Shown here piece by piece: positions 32,934 to 43,890 of a stretch of 64,000 bases of DNA (the stretch's first letter is position 1; each line of letters begins with the position of its first letter). Source of the DNA: Albophoma yamanashiensis (Eukaryota > Ascomycota > Sordariomycetes > Hypocreales > Ophiocordycipitaceae). The position numbers were made by a program, and so were the translations under genes. The notes under the pieces are model-generated. The model did no database searches. It saw only the letters and a list, made by a program, of their open reading frames with translations, and was not told the origin of the DNA. The stretch lies in assembly GCA_001600555.1 (NCBI GenBank), contig BCKH01000003.1, forward strand, positions 1,258,099 to 1,322,098, given 5' to 3'.

Positions 32934-33767
32934 TCACCAGCACCTGAGCTTCCTCCAGAAACCACCCTGACCGCGGCCCGCCCGGTGGTTGCCGACCAGA
33001 TTCGGTCCGCGGATGCCAGGCCCGCGCTTCTCGCTCTCGCTGTTGGCGGGCAGGGGCGTCAACGGTTTCGTCATGCCGCGGGCGTTCATCTCCGTGTTGT
33101 CGAGGATTCCCATCTCGGCGAGGCGGCGGCGCTCGACGACGCGGCGCACGATGAGAGCGAACGTCTCCTCGATATTGACTTCGAGGCGTGCACTCGTCTC
33201 CATGAAGCCGCAACCGCGCTTGCGCGCCCACTCGAGCCCCAGCGCAGCCGAGACCTCTCGGCTCTCCTGAAGATCGCACTTGTTGCCTGCGACGATCTTC
33301 ACGGGGGGCACCGTCTTGGTTCCGCTACCGATGCCCGTGTTGGCGTGAGCCGGGTTGACGCCGGCGCGGCGTGCGCGCTCCGCGTTGTCGAGGCGCGTCT
33401 CGGCTTCCATGTCGATGAGGTCGTCAAAGTACTGCAGGGCCTCGAGCGAGTCGCGCGAGGTGATGTCGTAGACGAGCAGGAAGGCATCGGCGCCGAGGTT
33501 CGACGACGCCCACATGCCGCGGTATTCCTCCTGGCCGGCCGTGTCGGTGAGCGAAAGGTGATACGTCGTGCCATCGATGCGGCGCGTGACGCTATACGAG
33601 TCCTCGATGGTCGGGTCGTACTCGGAGGTCCATTGCGAGCGCACAAGGCGCAGCGTGATGGAGGACTTGCCGCAGCCGCCGTCGCCGCAGATGGTGATGG
33701 AGATGGGCACCGCGGGTTGGTGCTGCGCATCGTGCTGCGAGTGCTGCTGGTAGGGCAGAGAGGCCAT
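32934..33767 (-). CDS. Ras-family small GTPase with unusual C-terminus
   Basis: Single exon, 277 aa from the ATG at 33767 (an in-frame start at 33815 is less likely). A ~20-residue Gln/His-rich N-terminal extension precedes the G domain. Nucleotide-binding motifs are present: P-loop GDGGCGKS (28-35), effector region DPTIEDSY (51-58), DTAGQEEYRG (75-84), GNKCDL and ETSA. A Ras-type switch with Gln after DTAG indicates GTP hydrolysis competence. The segment between the switch region and NKCD carries an insertion (ERARRAGVNPAHANTG). The protein ends in GFWRKLRCW, so there is a penultimate Cys but no CAAX box, unlike Ras, Rsr1 or Rheb. Membrane attachment would then be by another route, or the protein is soluble. 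It is probably a fungal-specific Ras-like signalling protein. Confidence 0.85.
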   Translation of the reverse strand: MASLPYQQHSQHDAQHQPAVPISITICGDGGCGKSSITLRLVRSQWTSEYDPTIEDSYSVTRRIDGTTYHLSLTDTAGQEEYRGMWASSNLGADAFLLVYDITSRDSLEALQYFDDLIDMEAETRLDNAERARRAGVNPAHANTGIGSGTKTVPPVKIVAGNKCDLQESREVSAALGLEWARKRGCGFMETSARLEVNIEETFALIVRRVVERRRLAEMGILDNTEMNARGMTKPLTPLPANSESEKRGPGIRGPNLVGNHRAGRGQGGFWRKLRCW

Positions 33768-36700
33768 GGCGGGCGCACGCGGAGGATCGCCGCAATGATC
33801 GCGGGGCTGTCGCAACCCCTGTTGGAGAGCAGGTCGAGAAGCGCGAGTCCTGCGCGCGCCGAAGAGTGCCCCTTCTCCCGAGAGATGTCGCGCCTCGGGG
33901 AGGTGTCCAAGGCAGTTGCTCTCGCAACAGCTTCAGCAGTGTATTTATCAAGGTCGTTGCCGTTGCCCTTCCCGTCTGTTCGAAGGACGGGATCGTCGCA
34001 CTCGCGGGGGCGACGTCGGTGGTGGGGTGCAAGTGTCGATCCTCACGTTCACCGTCGCTCGAAACAAGAACCAGGGTCCCGGAGAGCGATTTGCCGGTTT
34101 CACGCAAGCCAAACAGCAAGAAATGCCCCGAGAAGAGAGCGAAGAGAGTGAATGCCGTGCGGGCGACTCGACTGGCTCGGTGCGACCGAGATACCAAAGG
34201 TAGGGAAAATGGCCGTAAAATGAGCGCGACCCCACGGCCGGTCAGCCGATTGATATCAATCAAGGGCGGCCGTAGAAGGCTGCCGAGTGCCTGGAGCCCG
34301 GGGTTGGAACAAGCCTCAGGGGTGCGTGGCGCGCACGGTTCAGGAGTGGCGCCCGAAGAGGACCGCCGCGGACCAGGGGAGCAGGTTGCTGAAGGTTGCC
34401 AGTTGGTCCGCAGATAAAGTGCTGCGCAGCAAGGAGAGGCGGGAAGAACCCGTGTTGGGCAGCGACTTGGGCTGTTGCAGGCGTGGTTGGAGCGGAACTG
34501 TCAAATGGGTAGCGGCCGGCCTGATGTCGGGCGAACAGCAACGGGGGCTCGCTCGATTATAATAAATGAGGAGAATGGCAGCGAGTGTGACAACGATGCA
34601 ATGCGGCAGAAGATGGGATACGGGAGACGCATGGAGAAGTTGGGGTGGTGAGGAGTCGAGAGGAGACGACCTGCCGCCCGCCCTGAATGAGGGGGAACGG
34701 GTGCCGCGATGCTGATGCTGGTCCCGCGCAGTCTTTACTTTTTCCAGCGGCCGACTAAGGTGCTCTCGTGTCGACGGTGGTGCATCCGTACATACCCCTT
34801 CCCTCATCCACCCACAGATGGCGATCCGCCGGACAAGCACCGGTGGATGGCGGTGGACGGCCGCGGATGGCCGCGGATGTATGGCAGGACAGGGCTCCAG
34901 CGGGAGCGAGAAACTTGGCGAGATGGGGAGAACGCAGAAGCTGAGGCACAGACACACCTGAGTCTGTGGTGGCGCTTGGCTGGCGCCGGAGACCAGGTAC
35001 GTTACCTTAGCGTGGGAAACGGTGGTACTGATGGCCGAGCGCTCTGCACCTGCATGTCGCTTGGCGGAAGGTTCGAGACGGGCTCACCTCTAGCAAACAC
35101 GAAACACCACGACGTGGCCTGCGGCGCAGACGGCAGACGGATCTGGCTCCTGGGCCATGCCGATCGAGGCAAGCCGTTCCCCGACGAGCGGTTCGAGGCT
35201 GGCCGGCCCGCCGGCCAGCCAGTCAGCACCGGTGAGGAGCGCGGTGCGGAATCCGGGGGACCCTGCGGCACCTCGTGCGTCACGTCAAGCCCGGGCTCGG
35301 TGCATTTCGAGGCTTCACAACTCACATCCTCTTCAGTATGCTTTCTTTTAGCTGTCAAGCCATGATGAGGATCATCTGGCGACACCTCGGCCCGGCGACA
35401 CGGTAATTACTGATGACCGCGGCGCCGCCCAGTGGAGAAGCGCCACGGCAGTCTCACCATTTTGCTCCGTCGACGTGGTGCCCGGCTCAACCCGGAGGGG
35501 GGGACAAGCCGTATGCGAGATTGTGCATGCAGGTGATGCCCGGAGGCGAGCCGCCGTTTCGAGCCTTGATGCCCGCGATGCCCAAAGCAGCGCCGGGCCG
35601 CAAGCCTGCTCGCCGACTCGGGATCTACGCTGTCTTGCAGGCAAGACACGGGATCGCCAGCCGCGAGAGCCTCCCGACTCCCTCCCGTCCGCATCGCTCT
35701 TAGTTTCTTGCCGTCTTTCGCGCTCTTCCGACAACGGGACAATGGCAAATGGCACTCCCCGCCCGGCCTTGTCGATGCACCACCCATGACATATCTCGTC
35801 GTCTGCTTGGTTGCTTGCTTGGTTGCTGTGGCGTTGGGTCTCGTCACCATCGCACGAGCTTGGCCGTCGTCATACCTCCGGCTTCGCAGACGCCGGACTG
35901 GCTGGACGGCCTCTCGTGGGACGAGACTGCTGTACTACAACGTACGTATCTGTCATGGTGTGCGTGCTCGTCGGCTCCTTCGTTCGTATCGATGGCAAGT
36001 CGACTACAGGAATACTTGGGCATGGAATGCGGAGCTTCTCCCTGAACCGAGGTATGCGGCCGTGCCTCAAAAGTGTTCGCGCTCAAGTGAGTCCAGTCAG
36101 CCTCCAGTGTCCTCCCCTTGATGGCAGAAGACGACACCCAGAAATATCACTGCCTCGCATGCCGTATCTTGCCTTCTCTTGCACATGTGCGCTATCAGCA
36201 CGCCGGGCTGCCCGTCAAAGTGCCGGTCCCGCGCGACAAGCGCAATCACGGTCACACGGCGCCAGCGAGATCCGCCGCAGACGACCCGCCCTCGGTCCCC
36301 CGGCTCTTCCAATGAGGTCCCGCGGCCGAGGTCCAGTTTGCAGGCCAATTCCTTGCCCACCGTCCCACGACGAGGCGCCAACCGCATGGTGAAAAACCAG
36401 CCAGGACTAGCCTAGCCCAGGCAGTGATACCGACGAGCACTGCCCATCATTGGATTGTGGTAGGGAATTGCGGGCTTATGTCGTGCTGCCGGCCCGACAT
36501 TGGGTGACCGGTGTTTCCAAATCGGCAAAGACTCGGCCTGCCGTACACAAGCACCGCCGCATCCGATCTCTTCCTTGGTGCCATTTTCTGCACCGGTAGC
36601 TCTCAGTCTGGGTCTTCCAATTTAACGGCATTTTCTTTGCTTTGTTTTCGCCCTTCAATTCTTCGTTTTTGTTTTCACCCATGACGGGCTTCTGAGGTCT

Positions 36701-36768
36701 GTTGCATCCAACCCACCACCCCACCATCCTGGCACCACCTACCCTTCTCGGTACCTCACTTCGGCACC
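33768..36768. other. Long spacer, no supported gene
   Basis: Three kilobases between divergent genes. Frames are numerous but low-complexity and mutually overlapping. CT/AG-rich stretches near 33900-34100 may be the Ras gene leader; the C/T-rich stretch at 36590-36760 is the probable leader of the decarboxylase gene. Confidence 0.5.
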
Positions 36769-38499
36769 ATGACGGCCACCACCAATAGACACGCGACCGC
36801 CTGCACGAACGGGACGAATGGGTCGGACCCCAGGCTGCATAGGGCTGGCGAGCTCGACGATGTAAGTCGCATTGTGCATTTTGTCTTACATCGCGAATCC
36901 TGGCCCGGGCTGACAATGCATGCTGCAGCTCCTCAGTGCCGTGCGGCAGCTCATTGTTCCCTTCGTTCAAAATGCGGATGAGGCCGCTCTGCATCGCGCA
37001 ACGGGCGACGTGCCGCAGGATCTCGCTGGCCGTCCGCAAAATGTCCTCGTTGATACCCATAAGCCCGCAGAGCTTGCTGCCAAGTTGAAGTTCATCTTGC
37101 CCGACGAGGGCCGGGGTAAGGACGGCTTGCTGGAGGGCATTCAGAAAGTACTCAAGTACAGCGTCAACACTTGGGACCAAGGTTTCCTGGACAAGTTGTA
37201 CGCAAGCAACACTCCTGTATGTGCTGCAGGCCACAACCCCGATGCATCCCTCCCGTGCTTACTCCGGACCAGGTTGGCGTGATTTCTGACCTCGTGCTCT
37301 CTATCCTCAACACGAATGTGAGTCTTTCCTAGATGAGCCCCATTGCCATCATTGTGCTAACCAGCCGCCAGCTGCACGTCTATCAAGTCTCGCCGGCCTT
37401 GACGGTGATTGAAAAGACCACGGCTCGTGCTCTGGCCAGCCGCTTCGGCTTCACCGGACCACACGCTGGCGGCATCACTTGCCAGGGCGGCAGCTCCTCC
37501 AACCTCACGTCTCTCGTCGTCGCGCGGAACACGCTCTACCCTGACTGCAAAACAACAGGAAACGGCAAGCATGACTTCGTCGTCTTCACCAGTGCCCACG
37601 GCCATTACTCGGTCGAGAAGAGCGCCATGATCTGTGGCATGGGCGATTCCAGCGTGTGGAAGGTTCCCGTGGATGAGAGCGGACGCATGAGGGCAGACAG
37701 CTTGCGTGACTTGGTGCTGCGCGCGAAGGAGCAAGGCAAGACCCCACTATACGTCAATTCGACGGCTGGGTCAACGGTGAGGGGTTCCTTCGACCCGTTT
37801 GAGGACATTGCGAACATCTGCAGGGAATTCGGCATGTGGCTGCACATCGACGCCAGCTGGGGTGGCCCTGTCGTCTTCTCAGCGCAACAACGGTGGAAGG
37901 TCAAGGGCTCTCATCTCGCCAACTCCATTACCATCAACCCTCACAAGATGATGAATGCCCCGACGACGTGCTCCTTCTTGCTGGGTCCCGACATGAGAAT
38001 ATTCAACAAGGCAAACAGCACTACCGCCGGATACTTGTTCCACGGCAACGCCGACGAAGAGATCTGGGACTTGGCCGACCTGACTCTGCAGTGCGGTCGA
38101 CGCGGCGACAGCCTCAAGGTTGCGCTTGCGTGGCTGTATTACGGCGCCAACGGATTCGAGCGGCAGATAGACCACGCCTTCGACATGGCCTTCTACCTGT
38201 TCGAGCTGGTGCGGAAGACGGGCAACTTCGTCACAGTGTCAAACGACGTGCCGCCATGCCTGCAGGTCTGCTTCTACTATGCCCCGGGCGGCGTCCTATC
38301 CGACGATGCTGCCGCGAATACGGCAAACACCCAGATCATCGTCGAGAAGCTGATCCAAAGGGGGTTCATGGTTGATTATGCGCCTGGCGAGAAAGGCAGC
38401 TTTCTACGTGTTGTCGTCAACATTCAGACGCTACCGTCGACGATTGAGGGTTTGGTTAAAGCGATTGAAGAGCTTTCCAAGGAGCTTTCCTACAATTAA
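36769..38499 (+). CDS. Group II PLP-dependent decarboxylase (glutamate / cysteine sulfinate / aromatic amino acid type)
   Basis: Proposed model: join(36769..36861, 36929..37216, 37273..37317, 37372..38499), 517 aa; all junctions are GT-AG and in phase. It removes the alpha-carboxyl group of an amino acid using pyridoxal phosphate. PLP Lys is Lys334 in the NPHK motif; the cofactor aspartate lies in HIDASWGGP; the substrate-side loop is GGSSSNLTSL, and the family blocks VYQVSPALTVIE and LHVYQ are present. Sequence features favour the fungal glutamate decarboxylase / cysteine-sulfinate decarboxylase-like branch rather than DOPA decarboxylase, but substrate cannot be fixed from motifs. The N-terminal ~30 residues look disordered. 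Nop9 follows 340 nt downstream on the same strand. Confidence 0.9.
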
Positions 38500-38839
38500 G
38501 TAGAATACATGTAGACATAGAGGGCTTGCGCCATGCGAAATGACGGATATAGACATACGCGACGAATGATGAATAGAACACACACTCTACACGTATATCT
38601 CTAACCGACTTTATTTGCTTGTTTTGGTAAACATTGAACGTTTTGCACAGTGGTTGTTGATGGGTCTTGGTTGAAGCTGGCATTTGGCTGGGCTGGCCGG
38701 ACCCCTGCTGCAGCTTTGCCGATAAGGATCTTATCGTGGCCCAGCTCTGAAAATTTGGGCAACCTTCCGCTCGCAACCCAGCAGCGACCTCACCCCGCCG
38801 TGCCGTTACTTCGCGACAACCCAATTGAAGCACGAAAAG
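38500..38839. other. Spacer between decarboxylase and NOP9
   Basis: Holds the decarboxylase 3' flank and the short NOP9 promoter; GATAAGGATCTTATC near 38720 is a 15-bp near-palindrome with GATA-type half-sites. Confidence 0.45.
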
Positions 38840-40906
38840 ATGCCCAAGCCGCGAACGAAACGAGGGTCCGCTCGCGAGGAGCGCAAGCGCAAGCGACACG
38901 ACCCCGATGATACCAACGAGTTCGAATCGAAGCGCCCTAGGCGGGCCGAGGGCGAGGAGGCCCACGACGAGAGCGGCTACCAGGTCGACGAGACGCTGCC
39001 TCAGAATGGGCCTGGCGAGACGGAGTTCTTTGGCATGCTGGCAGACGAGGAGCAGGAGTACTTCCGCCGAGCCGACGAGATGTTGGAGCTGAATCAGTTC
39101 CCCACGCCCGAGGAGCGCGACATGTTTCTCGACAACGTCTACCGCGAGGCGCAGGGCAAGGAACTGAAGCTGGCCAGCAGCCAGTCGTGCTCCCGCCTCA
39201 TGGAGCGACTTATTCAGCTTTCCAACACGCCGCAGAAGAAGCGACTCTTCGAGGCCTTTGCCGGCCACTTCCTCTCCCTGGTACAGCACCGCTTCGCCAG
39301 CCACTGCTGCGAGGCGCTCTTCCTTCGATCCGCCGGGGTGGTCACGCAGGAGCTGGCTGGTTTTGTGGGCTTCGTGGTCGACACGACGGGCAAGGATGGT
39401 GAGCAGGAACAGGAGCCGCAAGCGTCGATGGAAAGCCTGTTCCTCGCCACACTGGACGAGCTCGAGGCCAGCTTGAGCTACCTCATTACGGACCGTTTTG
39501 CCTCACACACCTTGCGGGTGCTGCTTCTGGTTCTCTCCGGCCGGCCGCTTGACGATGCATCGGTGAAGACGCTGATGAAGAGCAAGAAGAAGGAGAACAT
39601 TTCGGTGGCGGGATCTGCTGCCGCCGATGAACAAAACCAGGGTTTGCGATCCGTGCCCGAGTCTTTCACCTTAGCCGCCAAGAAAATCATCACCGACTCC
39701 ACTGCTGGCATGGACGCAACGGGGCTGCGAGTGTTGGCAACCCATCCCATCGGCAATCCGACGCTGCAGCTATTACTGGAGCTCGACATGACGCTAAACA
39801 AGTCCGAGGCAAAGACAGAGTCGTCGCAGCCCTCACTGCTGCTACAGCTCCTCCCCGGCGCTCCCAAATCTCTTTCTGACGGATCCTCGGAAGCGTCAGA
39901 GTTTGTCAATGGCATGATCTACGACCAAATTGGCTCCCGACTGATCGAAACCCTAATAACGCATTGCCCTGGCAAGATCTTCAAGACTCTCAACCACAAC
40001 ATCTTCCTCCCGCGCATACAAGGATACGTTCGCAACGATATTTCCTCCTACTCCGCCATCAAGGTCCTGAATCGACTCGGCAAGGACGATTTGGTCGAGG
40101 CTGTCGACAAGATTGCACCCACCGTCCCTCAGCTGGTTGAGAAGATGAGGTTCAATGTCCTTAAGACGCTCTTTGAGCGCTGCGCCGCTCGCGGCGTTGG
40201 GGATGAGATCAAGAAACTCATGAAGGGGCTTAAGGAAGGTTGTGGCAGCCAGCCAGCCGACTTGGTCACCACTCTGTGCTGCTTAGCGGATGAGAAGAAG
40301 AAGTCAAAGGACGTTCAACAACTCGCGCGCAACCAATACGCCATCCAATCACACGGTGCCCAGCTGCTGACTGCTCTCTTGTCCATTCCTGGGCCCTCAA
40401 AGGGCGTCCAGGAAGCCATCCTCGCCCTGCCGTCCGACCTTCTCATCCGTGTCGCCACCACCTCGATGCCTACCGTCACCCTCCTCACCACAGCTCTCAC
40501 CACTCCGTCCGCGAACTCCCTGTTTCAGAAGTCGATTGTCAGCACTGTCACACCGCACATATCTGAGCTCGCGACGTCACAATTTGGACACAACCTCATC
40601 AACACCATTGCCGAGCTCCCCAGCAAGGGCAAGGACCTCAGTGTGCCGGCCCATATGAAGGAAGCCATCATGCAGAAGCTAGGCGCACACGAAGCAGAAC
40701 TTAGGGAATCTTGGATGGGCCGCAGCGTGTGGCGGAATTGGAAGGGCGACATGTGGAAGACGAGAAGAGGAGACTGGAAGGCATGGATGAAGGAAGTAGT
40801 TGCGCCGCAAACTCAGCAACACCCCTTGGGTCAACGGGGGCAGGACATGACAGACGGGAAGAAGCACTACAAGGACAAAAAGCACAAGGACAAACAACGC
40901 GAATAG
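38840..40906 (+). CDS. NOP9: Nucleolar protein Nop9, Pumilio-repeat RNA-binding protein
   Basis: Single exon, 688 aa, starting at MPKPRTKRG. The basic N-terminus (KPRTKRGSAREERKRKRHD) is a nuclear/nucleolar signal. An acidic segment with GETEFFGMLADEEQEYF follows. Then comes an array of Pumilio-like repeats over most of the protein, each with the aromatic/Arg pattern seen in RFASHCCEALF, DRFASHTLRVLL, DQIGSRLIETLI, SSYSAIKVLNRL, MRFNVLKTLFERC and SQFGHNLINTI. Nop9 binds the pre-18S rRNA near the site D region and is needed for small-subunit biogenesis. The C-terminus is Lys/His-rich (KKHYKDKKHKDK), as in other fungal Nop9 proteins. No introns are needed. Confidence 0.93.
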   Translation: MPKPRTKRGSAREERKRKRHDPDDTNEFESKRPRRAEGEEAHDESGYQVDETLPQNGPGETEFFGMLADEEQEYFRRADEMLELNQFPTPEERDMFLDNVYREAQGKELKLASSQSCSRLMERLIQLSNTPQKKRLFEAFAGHFLSLVQHRFASHCCEALFLRSAGVVTQELAGFVGFVVDTTGKDGEQEQEPQASMESLFLATLDELEASLSYLITDRFASHTLRVLLLVLSGRPLDDASVKTLMKSKKKENISVAGSAAADEQNQGLRSVPESFTLAAKKIITDSTAGMDATGLRVLATHPIGNPTLQLLLELDMTLNKSEAKTESSQPSLLLQLLPGAPKSLSDGSSEASEFVNGMIYDQIGSRLIETLITHCPGKIFKTLNHNIFLPRIQGYVRNDISSYSAIKVLNRLGKDDLVEAVDKIAPTVPQLVEKMRFNVLKTLFERCAARGVGDEIKKLMKGLKEGCGSQPADLVTTLCCLADEKKKSKDVQQLARNQYAIQSHGAQLLTALLSIPGPSKGVQEAILALPSDLLIRVATTSMPTVTLLTTALTTPSANSLFQKSIVSTVTPHISELATSQFGHNLINTIAELPSKGKDLSVPAHMKEAIMQKLGAHEAELRESWMGRSVWRNWKGDMWKTRRGDWKAWMKEVVAPQTQQHPLGQRGQDMTDGKKHYKDKKHKDKQRE

Positions 40907-41521
40907 CAGAGATGTGGGATATATCTGACGATACCCGACTGATTAAATGCGGATATTACCACTGCGGTGCTTGCGGACTTGCTTTTGCCTTCCCGGTGAT
41001 GTTGATCGATGTCAAACTCAGTCCATGTTTTGCCAGGAATGTTCGAGAACATAAATGGTCTCTTTTCTTACTGTCATGGGTTGTGACTCAAAACCGTCTC
41101 TTGCCCTTATTCAAGTCGTTTTACCACAGAAGAATTTATCTGCCACTTACTATCATTACATACGTTTACTTGACCATCTTGAAAGACCACTTGACGCGTT
41201 TCTCGGCCAGTTACCATTGCCTTGTTTGCCTGACAATGACAGCCTGCCAACCAGCTGTGGCTCGACAGCTGGCAGACACTCCGTCACCCCTACAACACAC
41301 ACCTGTTCGCACCCCCCTGTATTGGAAACAACAACTGTTCAACACTAGCCCTCACTCTTCATTTCTTTCTTCCTTGCACCTCCTCAACTATCGCGAGAAA
41401 GACATTTCGCAAGAAACACTCCCCCATCGCGTTCCACGCCTGCCATCAGCTAGTCCCGTCACTTCCTTTGTTCTAAACTAGGCTCATCAACCACAACAAC
41501 TCAGAGAAACCTCCCAGCGAG
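40907..41521. other. Spacer, leader of the next gene
   Basis: C/T-rich sequence with CCTTGCACCTCCTCAACT-like pieces just before 41522 looks like a fungal promoter and leader; no gene seen. Confidence 0.5.
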
Positions 41522-42367
41522 ATGGGTCGCAGCGGCTATGATGTTTCGGGGGCAGCTCCAGGATCGGCTGCCCATAACGCGAGTCTGCGAGCAAGGGCCA
41601 GACGCGCAGGTAGCTCCACCACGAAGGAGAACATGAAGTCTCCTTCCACCTCACCCATCCCTTGTGTGCCAGAGACTAAACCAAATGACCCCGTCAAAGG
41701 TCTCTCCGACATAGACGCCACGCCTCGGGCGTCGAAAATGAACCCTCCTGGCTCCCAGGCTGCCGAGCCCGGTGCCGGGATGTCTACTCGCGAGCTGGGT
41801 TCTCCTAGCGCTCCGCGAGCTGCCATGATTGCGCCCCAGCATAGCCAGAACATGGGCCAGGCTTTGAACCAAATCCACCCTCAGCCAGCTCAGACTGGAA
41901 GCTACCAGGGAAATCCTCAGGGATTTCGTGGTGGCTCTCGACCAAACTTCGGTCATGGAATGCCAGGCATGGGCCCGGGCAACTTCTTCATGCCGCAGGT
42001 TGATTGCGGTCCCGCCATCCCGAGCGCGGTGGCTGCTGGATATCGACCCGTCATCCCAGATGAAGTGTCCATTTTCACCAACTCGCGAGTTAATGCCGCT
42101 TCGTCCGCGACTGGCTACGCCCCAGCGGCATTCAACTACAATGCACCCAACGCCGCCGCCAACAGAGTATCATATCCCGAGCAGCAGAGTGTGTTTCCAA
42201 CAATGCCAGCCACCCCTGCAGTTCCCGCTCCTGCCCCGGCCGAGCAGACTGGCGACCTGCCTGTGATTAAGGAAGAGCCTACCGAGGACGTCGACATGGC
42301 TGACAGCGGCGCGTGGCCCGGTCACGCTCCGAACCAGTCCTATGGGAACTGGGGCCCAAACCAGTGA
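41522..42367 (+). CDS. Disordered protein of unknown function
   Basis: Single exon, 281 aa. It is rich in Pro, Ala, Gln, Asn, Gly and Met, with no hydrophobic segments or cysteine motifs, so probably largely disordered and nuclear or cytosolic. Two local features stand out: a basic start (NASLRARARRAG) and the acidic C-terminal block DLPVIKEEPTEDVDMAD, which contains the SUMO-acceptor consensus IKEE. Similar Lys-Glu-Glu-Pro blocks occur in fungal transcription regulators, so a regulatory role is possible but unproven. A central stretch PDEVSIFTNSRVNAASSATGY may be a conserved core. Codon bias and an unbroken frame support a real gene; I do not recognise the family. Confidence 0.65.
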   Translation: MGRSGYDVSGAAPGSAAHNASLRARARRAGSSTTKENMKSPSTSPIPCVPETKPNDPVKGLSDIDATPRASKMNPPGSQAAEPGAGMSTRELGSPSAPRAAMIAPQHSQNMGQALNQIHPQPAQTGSYQGNPQGFRGGSRPNFGHGMPGMGPGNFFMPQVDCGPAIPSAVAAGYRPVIPDEVSIFTNSRVNAASSATGYAPAAFNYNAPNAAANRVSYPEQQSVFPTMPATPAVPAPAPAEQTGDLPVIKEEPTEDVDMADSGAWPGHAPNQSYGNWGPNQ

Positions 42368-43204
42368 TAGTGATGTTCTCGAATGCCTAACTTTTCCTTG
42401 TTGCTTATGTCGACACATTGGACGAGAATGTTGTGCAGTGACTGTCCGTCCTGTCTCGCGCGTTGACCATCTGAGCCGTTGAAGTGCTCGTCGACGCCAC
42501 TGCGGAGAAAGGCAGAAGATTCATCCCGTGAAGTACTGAGGTATGTAGACTCTCGTTTATGGATGATGATGAATTGAACTAACAAGAGATAGAGCAATTG
42601 ATGCTCGGAGTCAGGGTCAGAGGTGCCAGAACAAGTTGCTATACCCGTTGCTGAACAGCGGCTCAATGCCGTGGAGAACATTACTGAGCTGGTCACGGAA
42701 GACGGTGTACGGATCATGAAAGTGAAGTGATATCTGCCATAGCTCAGTTCTATATTGAATTGACTTGATGGGTCCTTCGACTACATCTGACTAGAGAACC
42801 CAGCCAGAATAGACAAAGGCTGTCGTGCCATACTGCAGTACTTCGACTGATTTGCATTCCCAATTCAATCCACTTGTCTCAACTATCAGCCTATTTTCCA
42901 ATTTCCCACCATTACTCTTGTTTTCGTCTTTTGACGATATCCCAACGTCTTGCGCTAACCCCTCTCCCATCTCCTAGAATACCATGCTTTTCATCGAGGT
43001 CATACTTGAAAACTTTTGTTGTCAATTTTGTAAATGCATCAAGATCAGCCAAAATAGTCTTCATAATCCGAGCTATGTTATTTCCAAACATGAATTGCAC
43101 CACCCTAAAATCGTATTGTCTGGTACAGGAAAGAGCCGTTTCCTCCTCATTCATATACCACCTTGATACTATGAGAAGAAAGGAAACACAAATTTTCTCC
43201 ATCT
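42368..43204. other. Spacer between convergent genes
   Basis: 3' flanks of the disordered-protein gene and of the lysozyme gene; no supported gene. A minus-strand frame at 42912-43211 has no domain-like sequence. Confidence 0.5.
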
Positions 43205-43890
43205 CTAGCATCCAGCAGGCAGAGCGCCGTCATCAGTGGCAGTGTTGTAGAGGTCCAACTCGGCTTGGCGGCGGCGGGTGAGCCCAGGGAGAACTCTGCC
43301 GCCGGCTTTATTCCATTTGGGAAGCTCGACGGCGACAATGTCGTAATTGCCAGCATTGAGGCCCTGAATGAGGTCCGAATTGCTGGCAGCCGGGCAACCA
43401 ACATTGAAGGACCAACTGACGAGGGCACCGTACTGGTTGGCGTTGAGGGTCACCGACGACGCGGTCGCGTACGTGATGCAGCTCTCGGCAATCTTGACGG
43501 CATGTCAGTACTCGACATGATGATGTTGGTCTGATTGTGGACTTACGCTCATGTCATCGCTGAGGAGCGACTTGCCATCTTCCTCGGAGAGCGGAATGGG
43601 GTACTGCACCTCGCCACAGCCGGCTTGTTGGCATAGGTGGCCGTAACCGACGGTCTCCTTGCCCGCTGCGTCTGTATCTGTCATTCGCAAGGAAATATTA
43701 GCCCTGAGGTTTTGGTTTTTTTTTTGCAGAGATTTGAGCGAAAATACTTACAGACATCAGGAATGAAGCTTTCAAACCCTGCGACGAGATCAATCGTCGC
43801 TTGGTTAGCTTTGGGGACGGTGCAGCTGTGGACGCGAGAGGCTGAACCGAGAAAGAAGATAACGGCGGCTTGGGTGGATACGCGGACCAT
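43205..43890 (-). CDS. Secreted GH24 (phage-type) lysozyme
   Basis: Proposed model: join(43205..43492, 43547..43677, 43752..43890), 185 aa. Introns have donors GTAAGT, one acceptor GACAG chosen because it gives VYTDAAGKETVGYGH in frame. Residues ~1-20 are a signal peptide (MVRVSTQAAVIFFLGSA). The mature domain has the GH24 signature: catalytic Glu40 in LVAGFESFIPDVY, then the T-x-GYGH block at 56-60, and SWSFNVGCPAASNSDL in the C-terminal half. GH24 enzymes cleave the beta-1,4 bond between N-acetylmuramic acid and N-acetylglucosamine of bacterial peptidoglycan. Cysteines are consistent with a secreted form. A TATA box lies ~110 nt upstream. GH24 in fungi is generally thought to derive from bacterial or phage genes; that is family knowledge, not visible here. 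Confidence 0.88.

Noticed and set aside
32916..34151. 411-codon plus-strand frame across the Ras gene
   Set aside because: Antisense shadow; the minus strand has all GTPase motifs.
35708..36121. Frame with a hydrophobic stretch, possible secreted protein
   Set aside because: The hydrophobic stretch is isolated, the rest is Arg-rich and frame-shadow-like, and no start context or homologous motif is seen.
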